In this document: in pieces, positions 12,035 to 21,596 of the stretch
Numbering within the stretch: position 1 is the stretch's first letter
Layout of the letters: each line of letters begins with the position of its first letter
NCBI RefSeq assembly: GCF_014648095.1
Contig: NZ_BMQL01000024.1
Span: 1 to 64,000 of the forward strand
Reading direction: 5' to 3'
Source: Deinococcus ruber
GTDB taxonomy: Bacteria; Deinococcota; Deinococci; Deinococcales; Deinococcaceae
DNA: 64,000 bases
Made by a program: the position numbers and the translations under genes
Notes under the pieces: model-generated
What the model saw: the letters and a program-made list of their open reading frames with translations, nothing else
Database searches by the model: none
What the model was told of the DNA's origin: nothing

Positions 12035-12730
12035 TCAGCGCGTGTTCCTTGTGGGCCGGTGGAGGAGGCCCCGGCGGAGCACATCGGCAGCCTGGTGTAG
12101 ATCGCCGAGTACGTCGACCTCAACCTGTCCTGGATCGCCTGTCCGCAGGTGACGGTGCAGGCTGTGGAAGAAGACCGTCCACAGCCCAGTAAGGGCAGAC
12201 GCAGTGATCAGGGGTTCAGGGTCTTCAGGCGAGCGCCCTGTCTGTTCGGCCAGGGCAGCAGCAGCGGCGTCGGTGAGTCGATCCATCGCCCCGCGTTGAT
12301 GCGCCAGGAGTGAGGGCGTGGCCCGCACCAGCGCACCGAAGCGGCTGACCTGCGCCAGTGAGCTGCCATGCTGACGCCCCTGCGTGATCAGGTAGGCCAA
12401 CTCAGCTTCCAGCACCGCCAAGGCGGCATCGACCGGTGCGGTGGTGGGGTCGCTGAGCTGTGTCCGGAGCGCCTGGATGCTGTGGTCCCAGCGGTCGGAG
12501 AGCAGCGACTCCTTGGTCGGAAAGTGGTTGTATACGGTCTTTTCGGTAACCCCGCAGGCGCGCGCTACATCGGCGACCCGTACAGCGTCGAAGCCGCGTT
12601 CCAGGAACAGCTGCGTTGCCACATCAGAGAGCTGCTGACGCAGTTCCTGCTGCCGCCTCTGACGGAGCGAAAGTGGCGCGGCTGCCGAAGCAGCCACCAC
12701 GGGGATCCCCACTGGGGGCGAGACATTCAC
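12035..12730 (-). CDS. TetR family transcriptional regulator
   Basis: A 231-residue TetR-type repressor. The helix-turn-helix lies at about residues 35-80 (ATQLFLERGFDAVRVADVARACGVTEKTVYNHF read in parts) with the family-typical VYNHFPTKE. The C-terminal helices form the ligand and dimer domain. The start is GTG at 12730, chosen because a TAGACT box stands 6 bases upstream (leaderless). It is divergent from a two-gene operon whose promoter carries a small inverted repeat over the -10 box, so it likely represses that operon. Confidence 0.88.
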   Translation of the reverse strand: MNVSPPVGIPVVAASAAAPLSLRQRRQQELRQQLSDVATQLFLERGFDAVRVADVARACGVTEKTVYNHFPTKESLLSDRWDHSIQALRTQLSDPTTAPVDAALAVLEAELAYLITQGRQHGSSLAQVSRFGALVRATPSLLAHQRGAMDRLTDAAAAALAEQTGRSPEDPEPLITASALTGLWTVFFHSLHRHLRTGDPGQVEVDVLGDLHQAADVLRRGLLHRPTRNTR

Positions 12731-12736
12731 TGTTCC

Positions 12737-12742
12737 AGTCTA
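12737..12742 (-). promoter_or_regulatory. -10 box of leaderless tetR-type promoter
   Basis: TAGACT on the minus strand with a 6-base gap to the GTG at 12730. Confidence 0.5.
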
Positions 12743-12779
12743 CCCAAGTTGGCGTTGGACAAGCGGCGCCTGATGCCCG

Positions 12780-12808
12780 TTGTCTACATCCACTTACTAT
12801 TTTATAGT
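12780..12808 (+). promoter_or_regulatory. promoter with overlapping inverted repeat
   Basis: TTGTCT (12780-12785), a 17-base spacer and TATAGT (12803-12808) form a sigma-70-type promoter. The inverted repeat ACTAT-TTT-ATAGT (12796-12808) covers the -10 box and is a candidate operator for the divergent TetR protein. The start codon follows at 12873 after an AAAGGAG site. Confidence 0.55.
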
Positions 12809-12872
12809 CACTGTAACAAAATCGTAGAACGGGCAGGCAATCTGCTCGTCGCACTTCGAAAGGAGCTTCCTT

Positions 12873-13229
12873 ATGACCGAACCGCTCGTGCTGGTCGACG
12901 TCTTCACCCTCGCGCTTCAGGCAGTCGACGGCTCCGCAGCCAGTCGGCCCGCCAGGACCGCCCGGCTTGCCTACGCGCCAGGGTTTGACGGCACCCGGCT
13001 GTACCGCCTGCACTGCGCCGTCTTCTTGGACGCTGCTCAGCAGCATGTCAACATCGCCCCCTGCGAGAGCGCCGACAACTGGAAAGTCGCCACGGCACAG
13101 TGGCGCGGCCGTGAGGAGCAGCGGGGACACGCTCCCCAGCTGGTTTCCATCACCCCCAATCCGGCGACGCTGGCTTCCGACGGCCAGTTCTTTGGTCAAA
13201 GTACCCAACCAGCAGAGAGGAACCTATGA
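12873..13229 (+). CDS. hypothetical protein coupled to an SRPBCC protein
   Basis: A 118-residue soluble protein that I do not recognise. It has a strong ribosome binding site (AAAGGAG, 7 bases before ATG) and high-GC third codon positions throughout, so it is probably real. There is no signal peptide or membrane segment; the first half is hydrophobic (LVLVDVFTLALQ), while the second half is polar with few motifs. Its stop overlaps the start of the SRPBCC gene. It may be a shortened enzyme, since its last 50 residues look less ordered than the first 60. Confidence 0.5.
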   Translation: MTEPLVLVDVFTLALQAVDGSAASRPARTARLAYAPGFDGTRLYRLHCAVFLDAAQQHVNIAPCESADNWKVATAQWRGREEQRGHAPQLVSITPNPATLASDGQFFGQSTQPAERNL

Positions 13230-13705
13230 GTGAGTTCATCATCATCAAGGTGTACTCGCAGCCGCGCGAGGTCGTCTGGAAGGCCCTCACCGACCCGGCG
13301 CTCATCCCGCTGTGGACGTCTACCGGCCAGGGTGGACGTCCTGAAGGCTTCCTGCCCCAGGTTGGCACCAAATTCCGGTTCATCGGCAAACCGTTTCCTG
13401 GCTGGGACGGCACTGTGCGATGCGAGGTTCTGGAGGCCCAGGCGCCGGTGGTGCTGCGCTTCACCTGGCGCAACAAGGAAGGCGACGCGCCCAGCGTGGT
13501 CACCAACCGATTGGAAGACGTTCCCGGCGGCACCCGCCTGACCTACGAGCACACTGGCTTTCAGGGCCTGGAAGGCTTCATGATGTCCAGATTGCTGGGC
13601 AACGTGCGCCGCAAGATGCTCAACCACGGGTTGCCAGCCGTCCTGAAGACTCTCGACGAACACGGAACACTGCGGCCCAAAGACCTGACGGTGAACGGCG
13701 TATGA
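13226..13705 (+). CDS. SRPBCC (AHSA1-like) domain protein
   Basis: A 159-residue single-domain protein of the START/SRPBCC superfamily. It opens with the IIKVYSQPREVVWKALTDPALIPLW pattern (quoted in parts: PREVVWKALTDP, then LIPLW) and ends with the long C-terminal helix expected for the helix-grip fold. These proteins bind hydrophobic ligands in a central cavity. ATG at 13226 overlaps the previous stop (ATGA), placing it in the operon opposite the TetR gene, whose ligand might be handled here. Confidence 0.8.
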   Translation: MSEFIIIKVYSQPREVVWKALTDPALIPLWTSTGQGGRPEGFLPQVGTKFRFIGKPFPGWDGTVRCEVLEAQAPVVLRFTWRNKEGDAPSVVTNRLEDVPGGTRLTYEHTGFQGLEGFMMSRLLGNVRRKMLNHGLPAVLKTLDEHGTLRPKDLTVNGV

Positions 13706-13818
13706 CCACCGCTGATGTCATGCGCCTCGCACACCCCGTGTCATGTTCCTGATGCGCTGGTGTTCGGCCCAGTGATCAGTTGTGTGCCGTTCTGGGCTAG
13801 CTGCTCTACGTCATGACT

Positions 13819-13850
13819 TGGAATGAACCCATAACGGGGGGTTCACTCCA
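13819..13850. repeat. 12-bp inverted repeat
   Basis: TGGAATGAACCC (13819-13830) and GGGTTCACTCCA (13839-13850) pair with one mismatch across an 8-base loop. It precedes the broken MerR-type operon and follows the SRPBCC gene, so it could be an old operator or a terminator; there is no T-run. Confidence 0.45.
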
Positions 13851-14156
13851 GAATGCCCTGAACCCCGAACAACGAGCGCCCAGCACGCTCAGCTCTGGAA
13901 GGAGATCCGGACCCTGACGATCCCAACCGCTGTCGAACACGGCATCGCTTTTCGCCAGGAAGCGACACCCATCCTGGCTCAGACAGTCGCAGAACTCGAC
14001 TGCCTCGAACAGCTCTGCTGCTCCTCCGTCACCCTCCGGATGACCTTCGCCCCGGTCGGAGGCCTCCTGTCGTTTGAGTTGACCGGCGACCGTGAGGTTT
14101 CAGCAGTGCTCAACGCTGAGTTCGGGCCGATCTGGGAGCCGCAGGAAGATAGATGA
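13827..14156 (+). pseudogene. start-less small protein remnant of a MerR operon
   Basis: An open frame without any start codon ends at TGA 14154-14156. The C-terminal two thirds looks like a real small protein, with the segment ELDCLEQLCCSS followed by VTLRMTF and a glycine turn. A Cys-Cys pair in such a context is seen in small proteins encoded next to metal-responsive MerR regulators. The stop overlaps the ATG of the truncated MerR gene. The 5' end has been lost. Confidence 0.45.
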
Positions 14157-14329
14157 AAGACATGTCGAAGATTCGCATCGGAGAGCTCGCCGAACAGGCC
14201 GGGGTGAACACCGAGACTATCCGGTACTACGAACGGCTCCATCATGACTTCCGCGTGATTCGTCGCTGCTTGGGCGGTCAAAGCGCGGTCGGTGACGTCA
14301 TCGGGCAGGCGGGACATGGTCAGAATTGA
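14153..14329 (+). pseudogene. truncated MerR family regulator
   Basis: ATG at 14153 starts a typical MerR N terminus: IRIGELAEQAGVNTETIRYY followed by ERL. After about 29 residues homology ends and 29 unrelated codons follow to TGA. Only the recognition helix region is kept; the second helix, wing and effector domain are missing. It is therefore a remnant, joined by ATGA overlap to the upstream relic. Confidence 0.7.
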
Positions 14330-14523
14330 ACGCTGCCACTACGGCGGTGGACGGCGGACCGGGGAGTATGGTGACGTCGTCCGGGAGGAAGTGAACATCC
14401 TCTTGGAGGTCGAACCACGTGTGAATCACACCGTCCGAGAGAACCGTTGCGGCCATCCCACTTATGGTGGGCGTGTGGTGACCGACGGGGTGAGCGCGCG
14501 CTCGTCCATCTGGGTGCAGACGT

Positions 14524-15789
14524 TCACAGAGCGCCTTCCTGGGAATGAGTCGGCTGAAGATGGACCTTGAGCGCGTCGGAGACAGCCTGACCGATCAGCC
14601 GGGCCGACGTGCGGACCGAAATGGTGAAGCCAAAAAACGGCCCGAACGCCTGCCCAGCTGCCAGACTGGTGATGTACAGGCCGGGCACTGACGTCTGGAA
14701 GTGCTCGTCCAGAACAGGAAATCCGTCGTGCGTCAGGAGCTGAGGTAGCAGATTGCCAGCCGCCAACAACGGCACCTGCTCCAGCCGAACTCGGTAGCCC
14801 GTCGCGAGCACGATGTGATCAATCTCCACAGATTCACCGCTGTGAAACGTGACCCGCAACGTACCGTCCTTCAGTTCCTCACTGGCGGCCAGCTCCGTTC
14901 TGGGCCACAGGTGAACGCTATCACGCCGCACCCGTGGTTCCAGCCAGGGTTCGACTTTGAGGCGACCCTCTGCCCACAGGCGGTGAGACACCTCCTGTTG
15001 CTCCTGCAGCGACAACCTCCGGAACCAGGCGGGGTCGTCCACCATTGCCTCGACCAGCGGTTCCACCCACGACCAATCGGCGGCAGCAAAGGCCGGGCTG
15101 TCATGCCGGTGGGAAACATGCACGGCGCTCGCCCCAGCCTCGTGCAGTAGCGCTGCCCACTCAAAGGCGCTCTGCCGTCCACCCAGGATCAGCACCCGTT
15201 TTCCGGCCAGGCTGTTGAAGTCCACCAGATCGCAGGTGTGTGAGAAGCGGCCGGCTGGCAGGCGCTCCAGGAGGGCCTGTGGCTCATACTTGAAATACTT
15301 GAAGCCGACCGCCAGCACCACGTTTCGCGCGGTGATGCTCTGACCGTCCTCCAGCGTGGCGCGGAACAGATGAGCGTCCGGATCGTCCGGCTGTACGCTG
15401 TCGAGCTGCTGGACATACATGGGCAGCGGGTCGATCTTCTGTTGCTGCCGAAACCACTCGGTGTAGGCCAAATAGAATGCCCGGGACAGCGGTTCGACGT
15501 CGGCTGACGTTTGGCCACGCTCGCTCAGGAACCGTTCGATGGTGGCGTGGCCGGTGGGGTCGAGATGCCAGTCGCAGGCCGAGCGCAGGTACATCCCTTC
15601 CGGCATATTGCTGTGCCAGAACTCCATTGGCCGGCCGACGACGCGGTGTGGGATGCCCAGATGCTGACTGTAGGCCGCCAGCGCCAGCCCGAATGGACCG
15701 GCTCCGATGATCAGCAGCTCGGTATCCGGCGTTCCCTCCGAGCTTTTGGATGGCCTTGGAACGTCACTACCCGTCATCGCCTCATCCAT
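14524..15789 (-). CDS. FAD/NADPH-dependent monooxygenase-like oxidoreductase
   Basis: A 421-residue flavoprotein. LLIIGAGPFGLALAAY near residue 32 binds FAD. A second nucleotide site, VLILGGRQSAFEWAALLHEA, is expected for NADPH, and IVLATGY is the C-terminal ATG motif of flavin monooxygenases. The overall pattern is like N-hydroxylating or Baeyer-Villiger-type enzymes, but the substrate is unknown. The ATG at 15789 is chosen because GGAGAAAG precedes it; the open frame continues upstream for 70 codons with no domain. Neighbours are decayed genes, so no pathway is implied. Confidence 0.8.
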   Translation of the reverse strand: MDEAMTGSDVPRPSKSSEGTPDTELLIIGAGPFGLALAAYSQHLGIPHRVVGRPMEFWHSNMPEGMYLRSACDWHLDPTGHATIERFLSERGQTSADVEPLSRAFYLAYTEWFRQQQKIDPLPMYVQQLDSVQPDDPDAHLFRATLEDGQSITARNVVLAVGFKYFKYEPQALLERLPAGRFSHTCDLVDFNSLAGKRVLILGGRQSAFEWAALLHEAGASAVHVSHRHDSPAFAAADWSWVEPLVEAMVDDPAWFRRLSLQEQQEVSHRLWAEGRLKVEPWLEPRVRRDSVHLWPRTELAASEELKDGTLRVTFHSGESVEIDHIVLATGYRVRLEQVPLLAAGNLLPQLLTHDGFPVLDEHFQTSVPGLYITSLAAGQAFGPFFGFTISVRTSARLIGQAVSDALKVHLQPTHSQEGAL

Positions 15790-16326
15790 TGCTTTCTCCG
15801 TTGAAGAGTGCCCGAGACCTGCGCCACTCAGGACATTGACGAGGAACATCTGCATGGACGGACGATCAGTCGCGCCGCCCGATCCATGGTAGCTCTTGAG
15901 CAACGGCCGACGCGTCCAGTTCACGCCAACCCCCAGCACGACAACATCACGGCGTCGCTGGCTGCCAAGCGGCTGGAGGTGTGGAACTTGCGTCAACACG
16001 CGTCCAACGTGAACGTGGACGACCGCGTGTTGGTATGGAACTCTGGCCTAGAAGCTGCCAAGATCACTTCTGAAGCTTGCTCTCGCTCGTAACGGTCAGC
16101 CGCTCCAGCGCCGCTGTTCGCAGATGGCCTACGTCACCAGGAACTCCGGCGAAGTTCCTGGTGGCTTCTGGACGAAGGCACCATCACTCTTCTACGTTCT
16201 CGACATCACGCTGATGGTGCTGAAGGCCGCCAAGCAGGGCCGCACCCTACCGCTGACGAGCCAGACGGACAGGCCGCGAGCGCTGCTGCCATGCCCGGCG
16301 TGGGTACCCGGTTTAGAAACCGAGAA
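15790..16326. other. gene-free stretch with a possible eroded protein fragment
   Basis: No intact gene. On the plus strand around 15940-16065 the frame reads ITASLAAKRLEVWNLRQH and then DDRVLVWNSG, which faintly resembles the start of EVE-type modified-base-binding domains (a GD-v-l-W-sG pattern). There is no start or continuation, so this is only a possible relic. Confidence 0.25.
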
Positions 16327-16866
16327 TTAACCCAGGAGCCGCCGCAGTGCTCTTCTTCCCAGTTCCAGACCTGCGCCATAGACCAGATGCGAGCCACTCT
16401 CCCAGGCAACTGCCGCCGTCGGCAATTCCCAGGGCCAGCGCTGGAAGCCGGTGGCGGGCACTGCCGTCCCGTGTGTCAGGGTGTACATGACCGCCCCAGC
16501 TGGCACTCCCAACCCACGCGTCACGCCCGGCTGCACCTCGGCCAACGCGCCGTAGACCGCGCCCAGCCCTGCCCCCAGGCTGTAGTGGATGACCTGCTGG
16601 TACGCCAGTTTCTGCTTCTTGCTGAGCGTGGTGTCTTCCAGTTTCTCTGCAGCGGCCTCGACCATCACGGCAGGCGGCATGTTGTCCTGATGCCCTTTGG
16701 GATCGGCTCCCACCAGCTCCTTCTGGGCAGGTGTCGGGGGCCAGATGCTCTCGGTCAGCGTTTGCAGCGGCGGTTCGGCCAGCGATTTGAGGTACGCGGC
16801 GACGATCCCAGAGACAGCTCCGGCGAGGGCACCCTTCAGCAGATTCGGCGGCCTTCTGTTGGTCAT
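16327..16866 (-). CDS. DUF1440 (YagU-like) family inner-membrane protein
   Basis: A 179-residue protein with hydrophobic segments near residues 9-25, 92-107 and 115-135. The arrangement of a first Gly/Ala-rich helix (LKGALAGAVSGIVAAYLK), a polar PP-containing stretch and the SLGAGLGAVYGALAE helix fits DUF1440, a family of inner-membrane proteins of unclear function (YagU has been linked to acid resistance). Start ATG 16866 lies 5 bases after a TACACT box. It is flanked by decayed DNA and appears as a single-gene unit. Confidence 0.7.
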   Translation of the reverse strand: MTNRRPPNLLKGALAGAVSGIVAAYLKSLAEPPLQTLTESIWPPTPAQKELVGADPKGHQDNMPPAVMVEAAAEKLEDTTLSKKQKLAYQQVIHYSLGAGLGAVYGALAEVQPGVTRGLGVPAGAVMYTLTHGTAVPATGFQRWPWELPTAAVAWESGSHLVYGAGLELGRRALRRLLG

Positions 16867-16871
16867 GCGCC

Positions 16872-16877
16872 AGTGTA
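16872..16877 (-). promoter_or_regulatory. -10 box of a leaderless promoter
   Basis: TACACT on the minus strand, 5 bases before ATG at 16866. Confidence 0.5.
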
Positions 16878-17013
16878 AAGGGAGTGAAATCGGGCATTGA
16901 TCCGAAGCGGCGCAAGCCCGGCTTACAGAGAGATTAAGCTTTTCTTGTCAGAAGTCGGCACCGTCAGCCAGGGCACGGTCTGACGCTGAAGGTGCGCGAA
17001 CACTGGCAGACGT

Positions 17014-17577
17014 ATGGATGACCCGGCTTCCAAAAGCTCCGCCCTTGAGCTGGCCCCGCTGCTGTCCAGCCCGCTCCTGACGCCCGCGACGCGACACGCC
17101 CTTCAAGACAGGCTTGAACAGGGGGCGAGCGGATTTGTCGCCTTCAGTCCGAAAGAAGGTGAAGTGCTGGAGGCGGTGAGTGTGCTGCTGGTGCCACACG
17201 ACCCGCTCCTGCTGCCGTTGGCCCGGCGCATTGACGCCCGGCTTTGGCGGGGCGAGGCCGACGGCTGGCGCTACGATTCGCAGCCACCCGACGGCGAGGC
17301 GTACCGAGCGCTTCTCGCCAGCTTGCCCACCGACTTCCTGACCCTGAAGGAACCGGAGCAGACAGCCGCCCTACGGAGCGCTCAGCACGCCCACCCACGC
17401 GGCTTTGAAGACCTGCTGGCAGAACTCACTGAAAGCTACTACGCCGACCCGCGCTCGCAGGTGGGCATCGCCTTCGTGGGCTTTGCCGACGCGCGGGGCT
17501 GGCAGGAAACCGGGCTGGATGCGCCCGATCCCAACGAAGAGGCCGCGTGGAGAGCACTCGGACGCCATCAGCCGTGA
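17014..17577 (+). CDS. gluconate 2-dehydrogenase subunit 3-like protein
   Basis: A 187-residue soluble protein directly before a GMC oxidoreductase, with the genes overlapping. The segment FSPKEGEVLEAVSVLLVPHD matches the start of small (subunit 3) partners of GMC-type dehydrogenases, which begin with a helix and an LIP-like motif. Unlike many of them it lacks an obvious Tat signal. It likely assists maturation or export, or forms a complex with the downstream flavoenzyme. The family assignment is by short motif and context. Confidence 0.6.
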   Translation: MDDPASKSSALELAPLLSSPLLTPATRHALQDRLEQGASGFVAFSPKEGEVLEAVSVLLVPHDPLLLPLARRIDARLWRGEADGWRYDSQPPDGEAYRALLASLPTDFLTLKEPEQTAALRSAQHAHPRGFEDLLAELTESYYADPRSQVGIAFVGFADARGWQETGLDAPDPNEEAAWRALGRHQP

Positions 17578-19088
17578 GCGCCGATGTGGTGGTGATCGGC
17601 AGCGGAGCCGGAGGAGCGCCGCTGAGCGCACGCCTGGCCCGGGCTGGGCTGAAGGTCACGGTGCTGGAAGCGGGCCTGCGGCATCCGCCTTCCAGCGTCG
17701 CCACCGACGAAGTCGCGCAGGCGGGCCTGTTCTGGATGGACGAGCGGCTGTCGGCGGGGCGTGATCCGGTGGCCTTCGGACGCAACAACAGCGGGTGCGG
17801 CGTGGGAGGCTCGACGCTGCATTACACCGCCTATACGCCGCGCGCCCAGCCCGACGACCTGCGGCTGCACAGCGAATTCGGACGCGGCGTGGACTGGCCG
17901 CTGGACTTCGGCGAGTTGGAACGCTACTACGACGAAATCGAGGGCTTTCTGGGCGTCTCCGGTCCCGCCGAGTATCCGTGGGGGCCGCCGCGCCGCGTGC
18001 CCTACCCGCATCCGCCGTTGCCGCTGAACGGGGCCGCCGAGCTGATGCAGCGCGGCTGCGAGGCGCTGGGCCTGCGAACCAGCGCTGCCGCCAACGCTGC
18101 GCTCAGCCGCCCGCAGATGCAGGAAGGGTATGGTGTGCGCCACGCCTGCACCCACAGGGGTTTCTGTCAGGCAGGCTGCGCGACCGGGGCAAAGGCCACC
18201 ATGGACATCACCTACCTGGCGCTGGCCGAAGCTCACGGGGCGCAGCTGCTGGACGGCAGTTACGTGACCGGCCTGCGCCGCAGCGGCTCCCGTCTGACCG
18301 GCGTGGAGTACGTGCGCGGCGGGAAAGAGCACGTCCTGACGGCAGGGACGGTGGTGCTGAGCGCCGGGGCCATCGAGACGCCCAGACTGCTGCTGGAGCA
18401 GGGGCTGGCGAACCGCAGCGGGCAGGTAGGGCGCAATTTCATGGCGCATACCGGCATACAGATATGGGGCCAGTTCGCCGAAGCGGTGCGGCCCAACCGG
18501 GGGATTCCCGGCTCGCTCATCAGCGAGGACATGCACCGCGTGGACGGACTGGTGGGCGGCTACCTCATCCAGAGCATCGGGGTGATGCCCGTGACCTACG
18601 CCACACAGTTCGTGCGCGGCACCGGCACCTGGGGACACGCACTGCACGAGCATATGCGCGGATACAACCATGTCGCGGGCATCAATATTTTAGGAGAATG
18701 CCTGCCGTCCGAGCAGAATTTTCTGGAACTGTCAACTGAGCAAGACGGGCGCGGGCGGCCCAAACCGCGCATCCACTTCAGTGCGGGCGACAACGAGCGG
18801 CGCATGACCGAGCACGCCGAGGCCCTCATGCGGCGCATCTGGGCAGCGGCAGGTGCGCAGAAGGTCTGGGCCTTTCCGCGTGCTGCCCATACCATCGGCA
18901 CCGCCCGCATGGGGCACGATCCAGCGGCGAGCGTCGTCGATCCCTGGGGCAGAGCACACGACATACGCAACCTGTGGATCAGCGACAATTCCACCTTCCC
19001 GAGCGCGCTCGCGGCCAACCCGGCGCTCACCATCATGGCGCTCAGTCTGCGAACCGCCGACCACATGCTGGAGCAGGGGGCGGTGTGA
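17547..19088 (+). CDS. GMC family FAD-dependent oxidoreductase
   Basis: A 513-residue glucose-methanol-choline-type flavoenzyme. The FAD-binding VVIGSGAGGAPLSARLARAG is at about residues 14-33, followed by VLEAG. The C-terminal catalytic His is in AAHTIGTARMG and the paired Asn in ANPALTIMAL. These enzymes oxidise sugars, alcohols or sterols at a hydroxyl group. Start: GTG 17547 has a GAAGAGG site 4 bases upstream but overlaps the previous gene by 31 bases; GTG 17574 gives a four-base overlap but no ribosome site. The next gene also overlaps, making a three-gene operon. Confidence 0.88.
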   Translation: MESTRTPSAVSADVVVIGSGAGGAPLSARLARAGLKVTVLEAGLRHPPSSVATDEVAQAGLFWMDERLSAGRDPVAFGRNNSGCGVGGSTLHYTAYTPRAQPDDLRLHSEFGRGVDWPLDFGELERYYDEIEGFLGVSGPAEYPWGPPRRVPYPHPPLPLNGAAELMQRGCEALGLRTSAAANAALSRPQMQEGYGVRHACTHRGFCQAGCATGAKATMDITYLALAEAHGAQLLDGSYVTGLRRSGSRLTGVEYVRGGKEHVLTAGTVVLSAGAIETPRLLLEQGLANRSGQVGRNFMAHTGIQIWGQFAEAVRPNRGIPGSLISEDMHRVDGLVGGYLIQSIGVMPVTYATQFVRGTGTWGHALHEHMRGYNHVAGINILGECLPSEQNFLELSTEQDGRGRPKPRIHFSAGDNERRMTEHAEALMRRIWAAAGAQKVWAFPRAAHTIGTARMGHDPAASVVDPWGRAHDIRNLWISDNSTFPSALAANPALTIMALSLRTADHMLEQGAV

Positions 19089-19807
19089 AGCCGGTTCCAG
19101 TGCTGCTGCACGGCTTCGGCACCTCGCGGCGGCTGTGGAGGGCAGTGCTGCCGCTGCTGGAACCCGGCGCGCTGGCGTTCGATCTGCCCGGCTTCAACGA
19201 CGCAGCAGAAGATGGGCGCGTCACGGTGGACGGCATGGCCGATGCCGTGCTGGAGGGCATACGGGCAGCGCAGCTGCAACGTTTCGTGCTGATCGGACAT
19301 TCGATGGGCGGCAAGGTAGCGGCGGTGGTGGCGAGCCGCAGACCTCTGGGGCTGGGCGGGCTGATGCTCATCGCCCCGTCGCCGCCGTCACCGGAACCGA
19401 TGACGGCGCGACAGCGGGCCGACCTGAAGGCACTGTGCGGCGACGCGGAAGGGCTGCGCGAGCATTATCGCCAGATCACCCGTCGGCCCCTGACCGAAGC
19501 CACGTTGTCCGAGCTGATTCAGGACGGACTGCGGGCCAGCCGCGTCGCCTGGAACGCGTGGCCAGACAGCGGCAGCCGCGAGAATCGCAGCGACGATGCC
19601 CTGCGAATCGATGTTCCTGTCAGCATCCTGACCTCTCCCGACGATCCGGTCATCACGCCGGACGTCGTCGCAGGCCAGCTCCAGCCTCTCTTTCCACACG
19701 CTCGCTTCCAGGGCTCGAAGGGAAGCGGGCATCTGCTCCCTCTGGAAGTTCCGGCAAAGGTGGCGACGGCGCTTTCAAATTTTCTGGAGGAACTGGCAGC
19801 GGATTGA
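19085..19807 (+). CDS. alpha/beta hydrolase
   Basis: A 240-residue alpha/beta hydrolase fold protein. HGFGTSRRLW gives the oxyanion hole, IGHSMGGKVAA the nucleophile, TSPDDPVI the acid and GSGHLLPLE the catalytic His. It starts at GTG 19085, overlapping the GMC stop; the open frame further upstream is a shadow of that gene. Its place in the operon suggests it hydrolyses an ester or lactone formed by the oxidoreductase, which is inference. Confidence 0.8.
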   Translation: MKPVPVLLHGFGTSRRLWRAVLPLLEPGALAFDLPGFNDAAEDGRVTVDGMADAVLEGIRAAQLQRFVLIGHSMGGKVAAVVASRRPLGLGGLMLIAPSPPSPEPMTARQRADLKALCGDAEGLREHYRQITRRPLTEATLSELIQDGLRASRVAWNAWPDSGSRENRSDDALRIDVPVSILTSPDDPVITPDVVAGQLQPLFPHARFQGSKGSGHLLPLEVPAKVATALSNFLEELAAD

Positions 19808-19855
19808 AGGTTTTGGCAAGGTGTTCTCGACAAGGGTAAGCTGAAGGGCAGTACC

Positions 19856-19886
19856 AGCGGGTGGCCTGATGGTCATGCCACCCGCT
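19856..19886. terminator. hairpin after the GMC operon
   Basis: AGCGGGTGGC (19856-19865) and GCCACCCGCT (19877-19886) form a perfect 10-bp stem with an 11-base loop, 48 bases after the hydrolase stop. There is no T-run, so termination efficiency is uncertain. Confidence 0.45.
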
Positions 19887-20035
19887 CCACCACAGTGTTC
19901 CAGCTTCGCAACGCAGTTTTCCGGAAGGCTTGTCGGTCGTGAGCAGGGATGGTCGAGCGGCTAGAACCGTTCGCATAAGCAGGCCTGGCGGTGGCCGGGA
20001 TTTTGTCCCACACCCCGGGGATCAAGGTTCATGGG

Positions 20036-20966
<931 letters not shown>

Positions 20967-21082
20967 ATCCTGCTGCCATGACTCCTGCCCACCTGCTCAA
21001 CCAAATGGATCGGCCAAGATTGCATGCAGACAGATCAGTGCCGATACGGCGTCCACTTCCTGCCTCCATCCGTCACTGGACG

Positions 21083-21088
21083 TACACT
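21083..21088 (+). promoter_or_regulatory. -10 box of a leaderless promoter
   Basis: TACACT, a 7-base gap, then GTG at 21096. It decides the start of the SMI1/KNR4-type gene. Confidence 0.5.
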
Positions 21089-21095
21089 CATCTCC

Positions 21096-21596
21096 GTGAG
21101 CGCCCGCCAAGTCGACGAACTCCAATCTCAGCTCGGCGTCCAACTTCCTGAGTGGTACACGAGCTTCCTGTTCAATGCGCCCGTTGCGATGACCACGACG
21201 CGAAACGGTCTTGGTCCATCCGCCCAAGTGCCAGCCAATGGAGGTCTTCTCTTGAATCCGGAGCAGATCGTTCGCCTGAATCGAGACCTTTGGGCAGATC
21301 GTGAGACACCCTGGATGGCAGATGGGAGTTCCTGGCCTCCGCACGTTTTGGTCATTGGTGAGGATGGTGGTGGGAACTTCGCCGCCATTGATTTGCTGGC
21401 CAGCGATGGGCGCATCTGGTGGTATGACCATGATGCCCTTGAAGGAAGTCTGGTCGAAATCGCGCCGAACATTCAGGTCTACGCGGAGCAGGTCATCGCT
21501 CAGTTCCAGCAGAACTTCCAACTGGAACTGCAGAAGAGGGAGATGAACCGAATGCGTTTAGAACGGAAACGTCGTGCTCGTACGGTCGACCCATGA
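21096..21596 (+). CDS. SMI1/KNR4 family protein
   Basis: A 166-residue protein with the SMI1/KNR4 (SUKH) pattern: an N-terminal helix and LGVQLPEWYTSFLF, then the central strand block VLVIGEDGGGNFAAIDLL and IWWYDHD. Bacterial SUKH proteins often act as immunity proteins to contact-dependent or polymorphic nuclease toxins. No toxin gene is visible here, so it is an orphan beside a dead IS110. GTG at 21096 is preferred over an upstream ATG because of the leaderless box and because the domain begins there. Confidence 0.75.
   Translation: MSARQVDELQSQLGVQLPEWYTSFLFNAPVAMTTTRNGLGPSAQVPANGGLLLNPEQIVRLNRDLWADRETPWMADGSSWPPHVLVIGEDGGGNFAAIDLLASDGRIWWYDHDALEGSLVEIAPNIQVYAEQVIAQFQQNFQLELQKREMNRMRLERKRRARTVDP

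Noticed and set aside
16124..16330. 68-codon plus-strand frame upstream of the DUF1440 gene
   Set aside because: No ribosome site, no motif, and it runs into the antisense of the DUF1440 gene.
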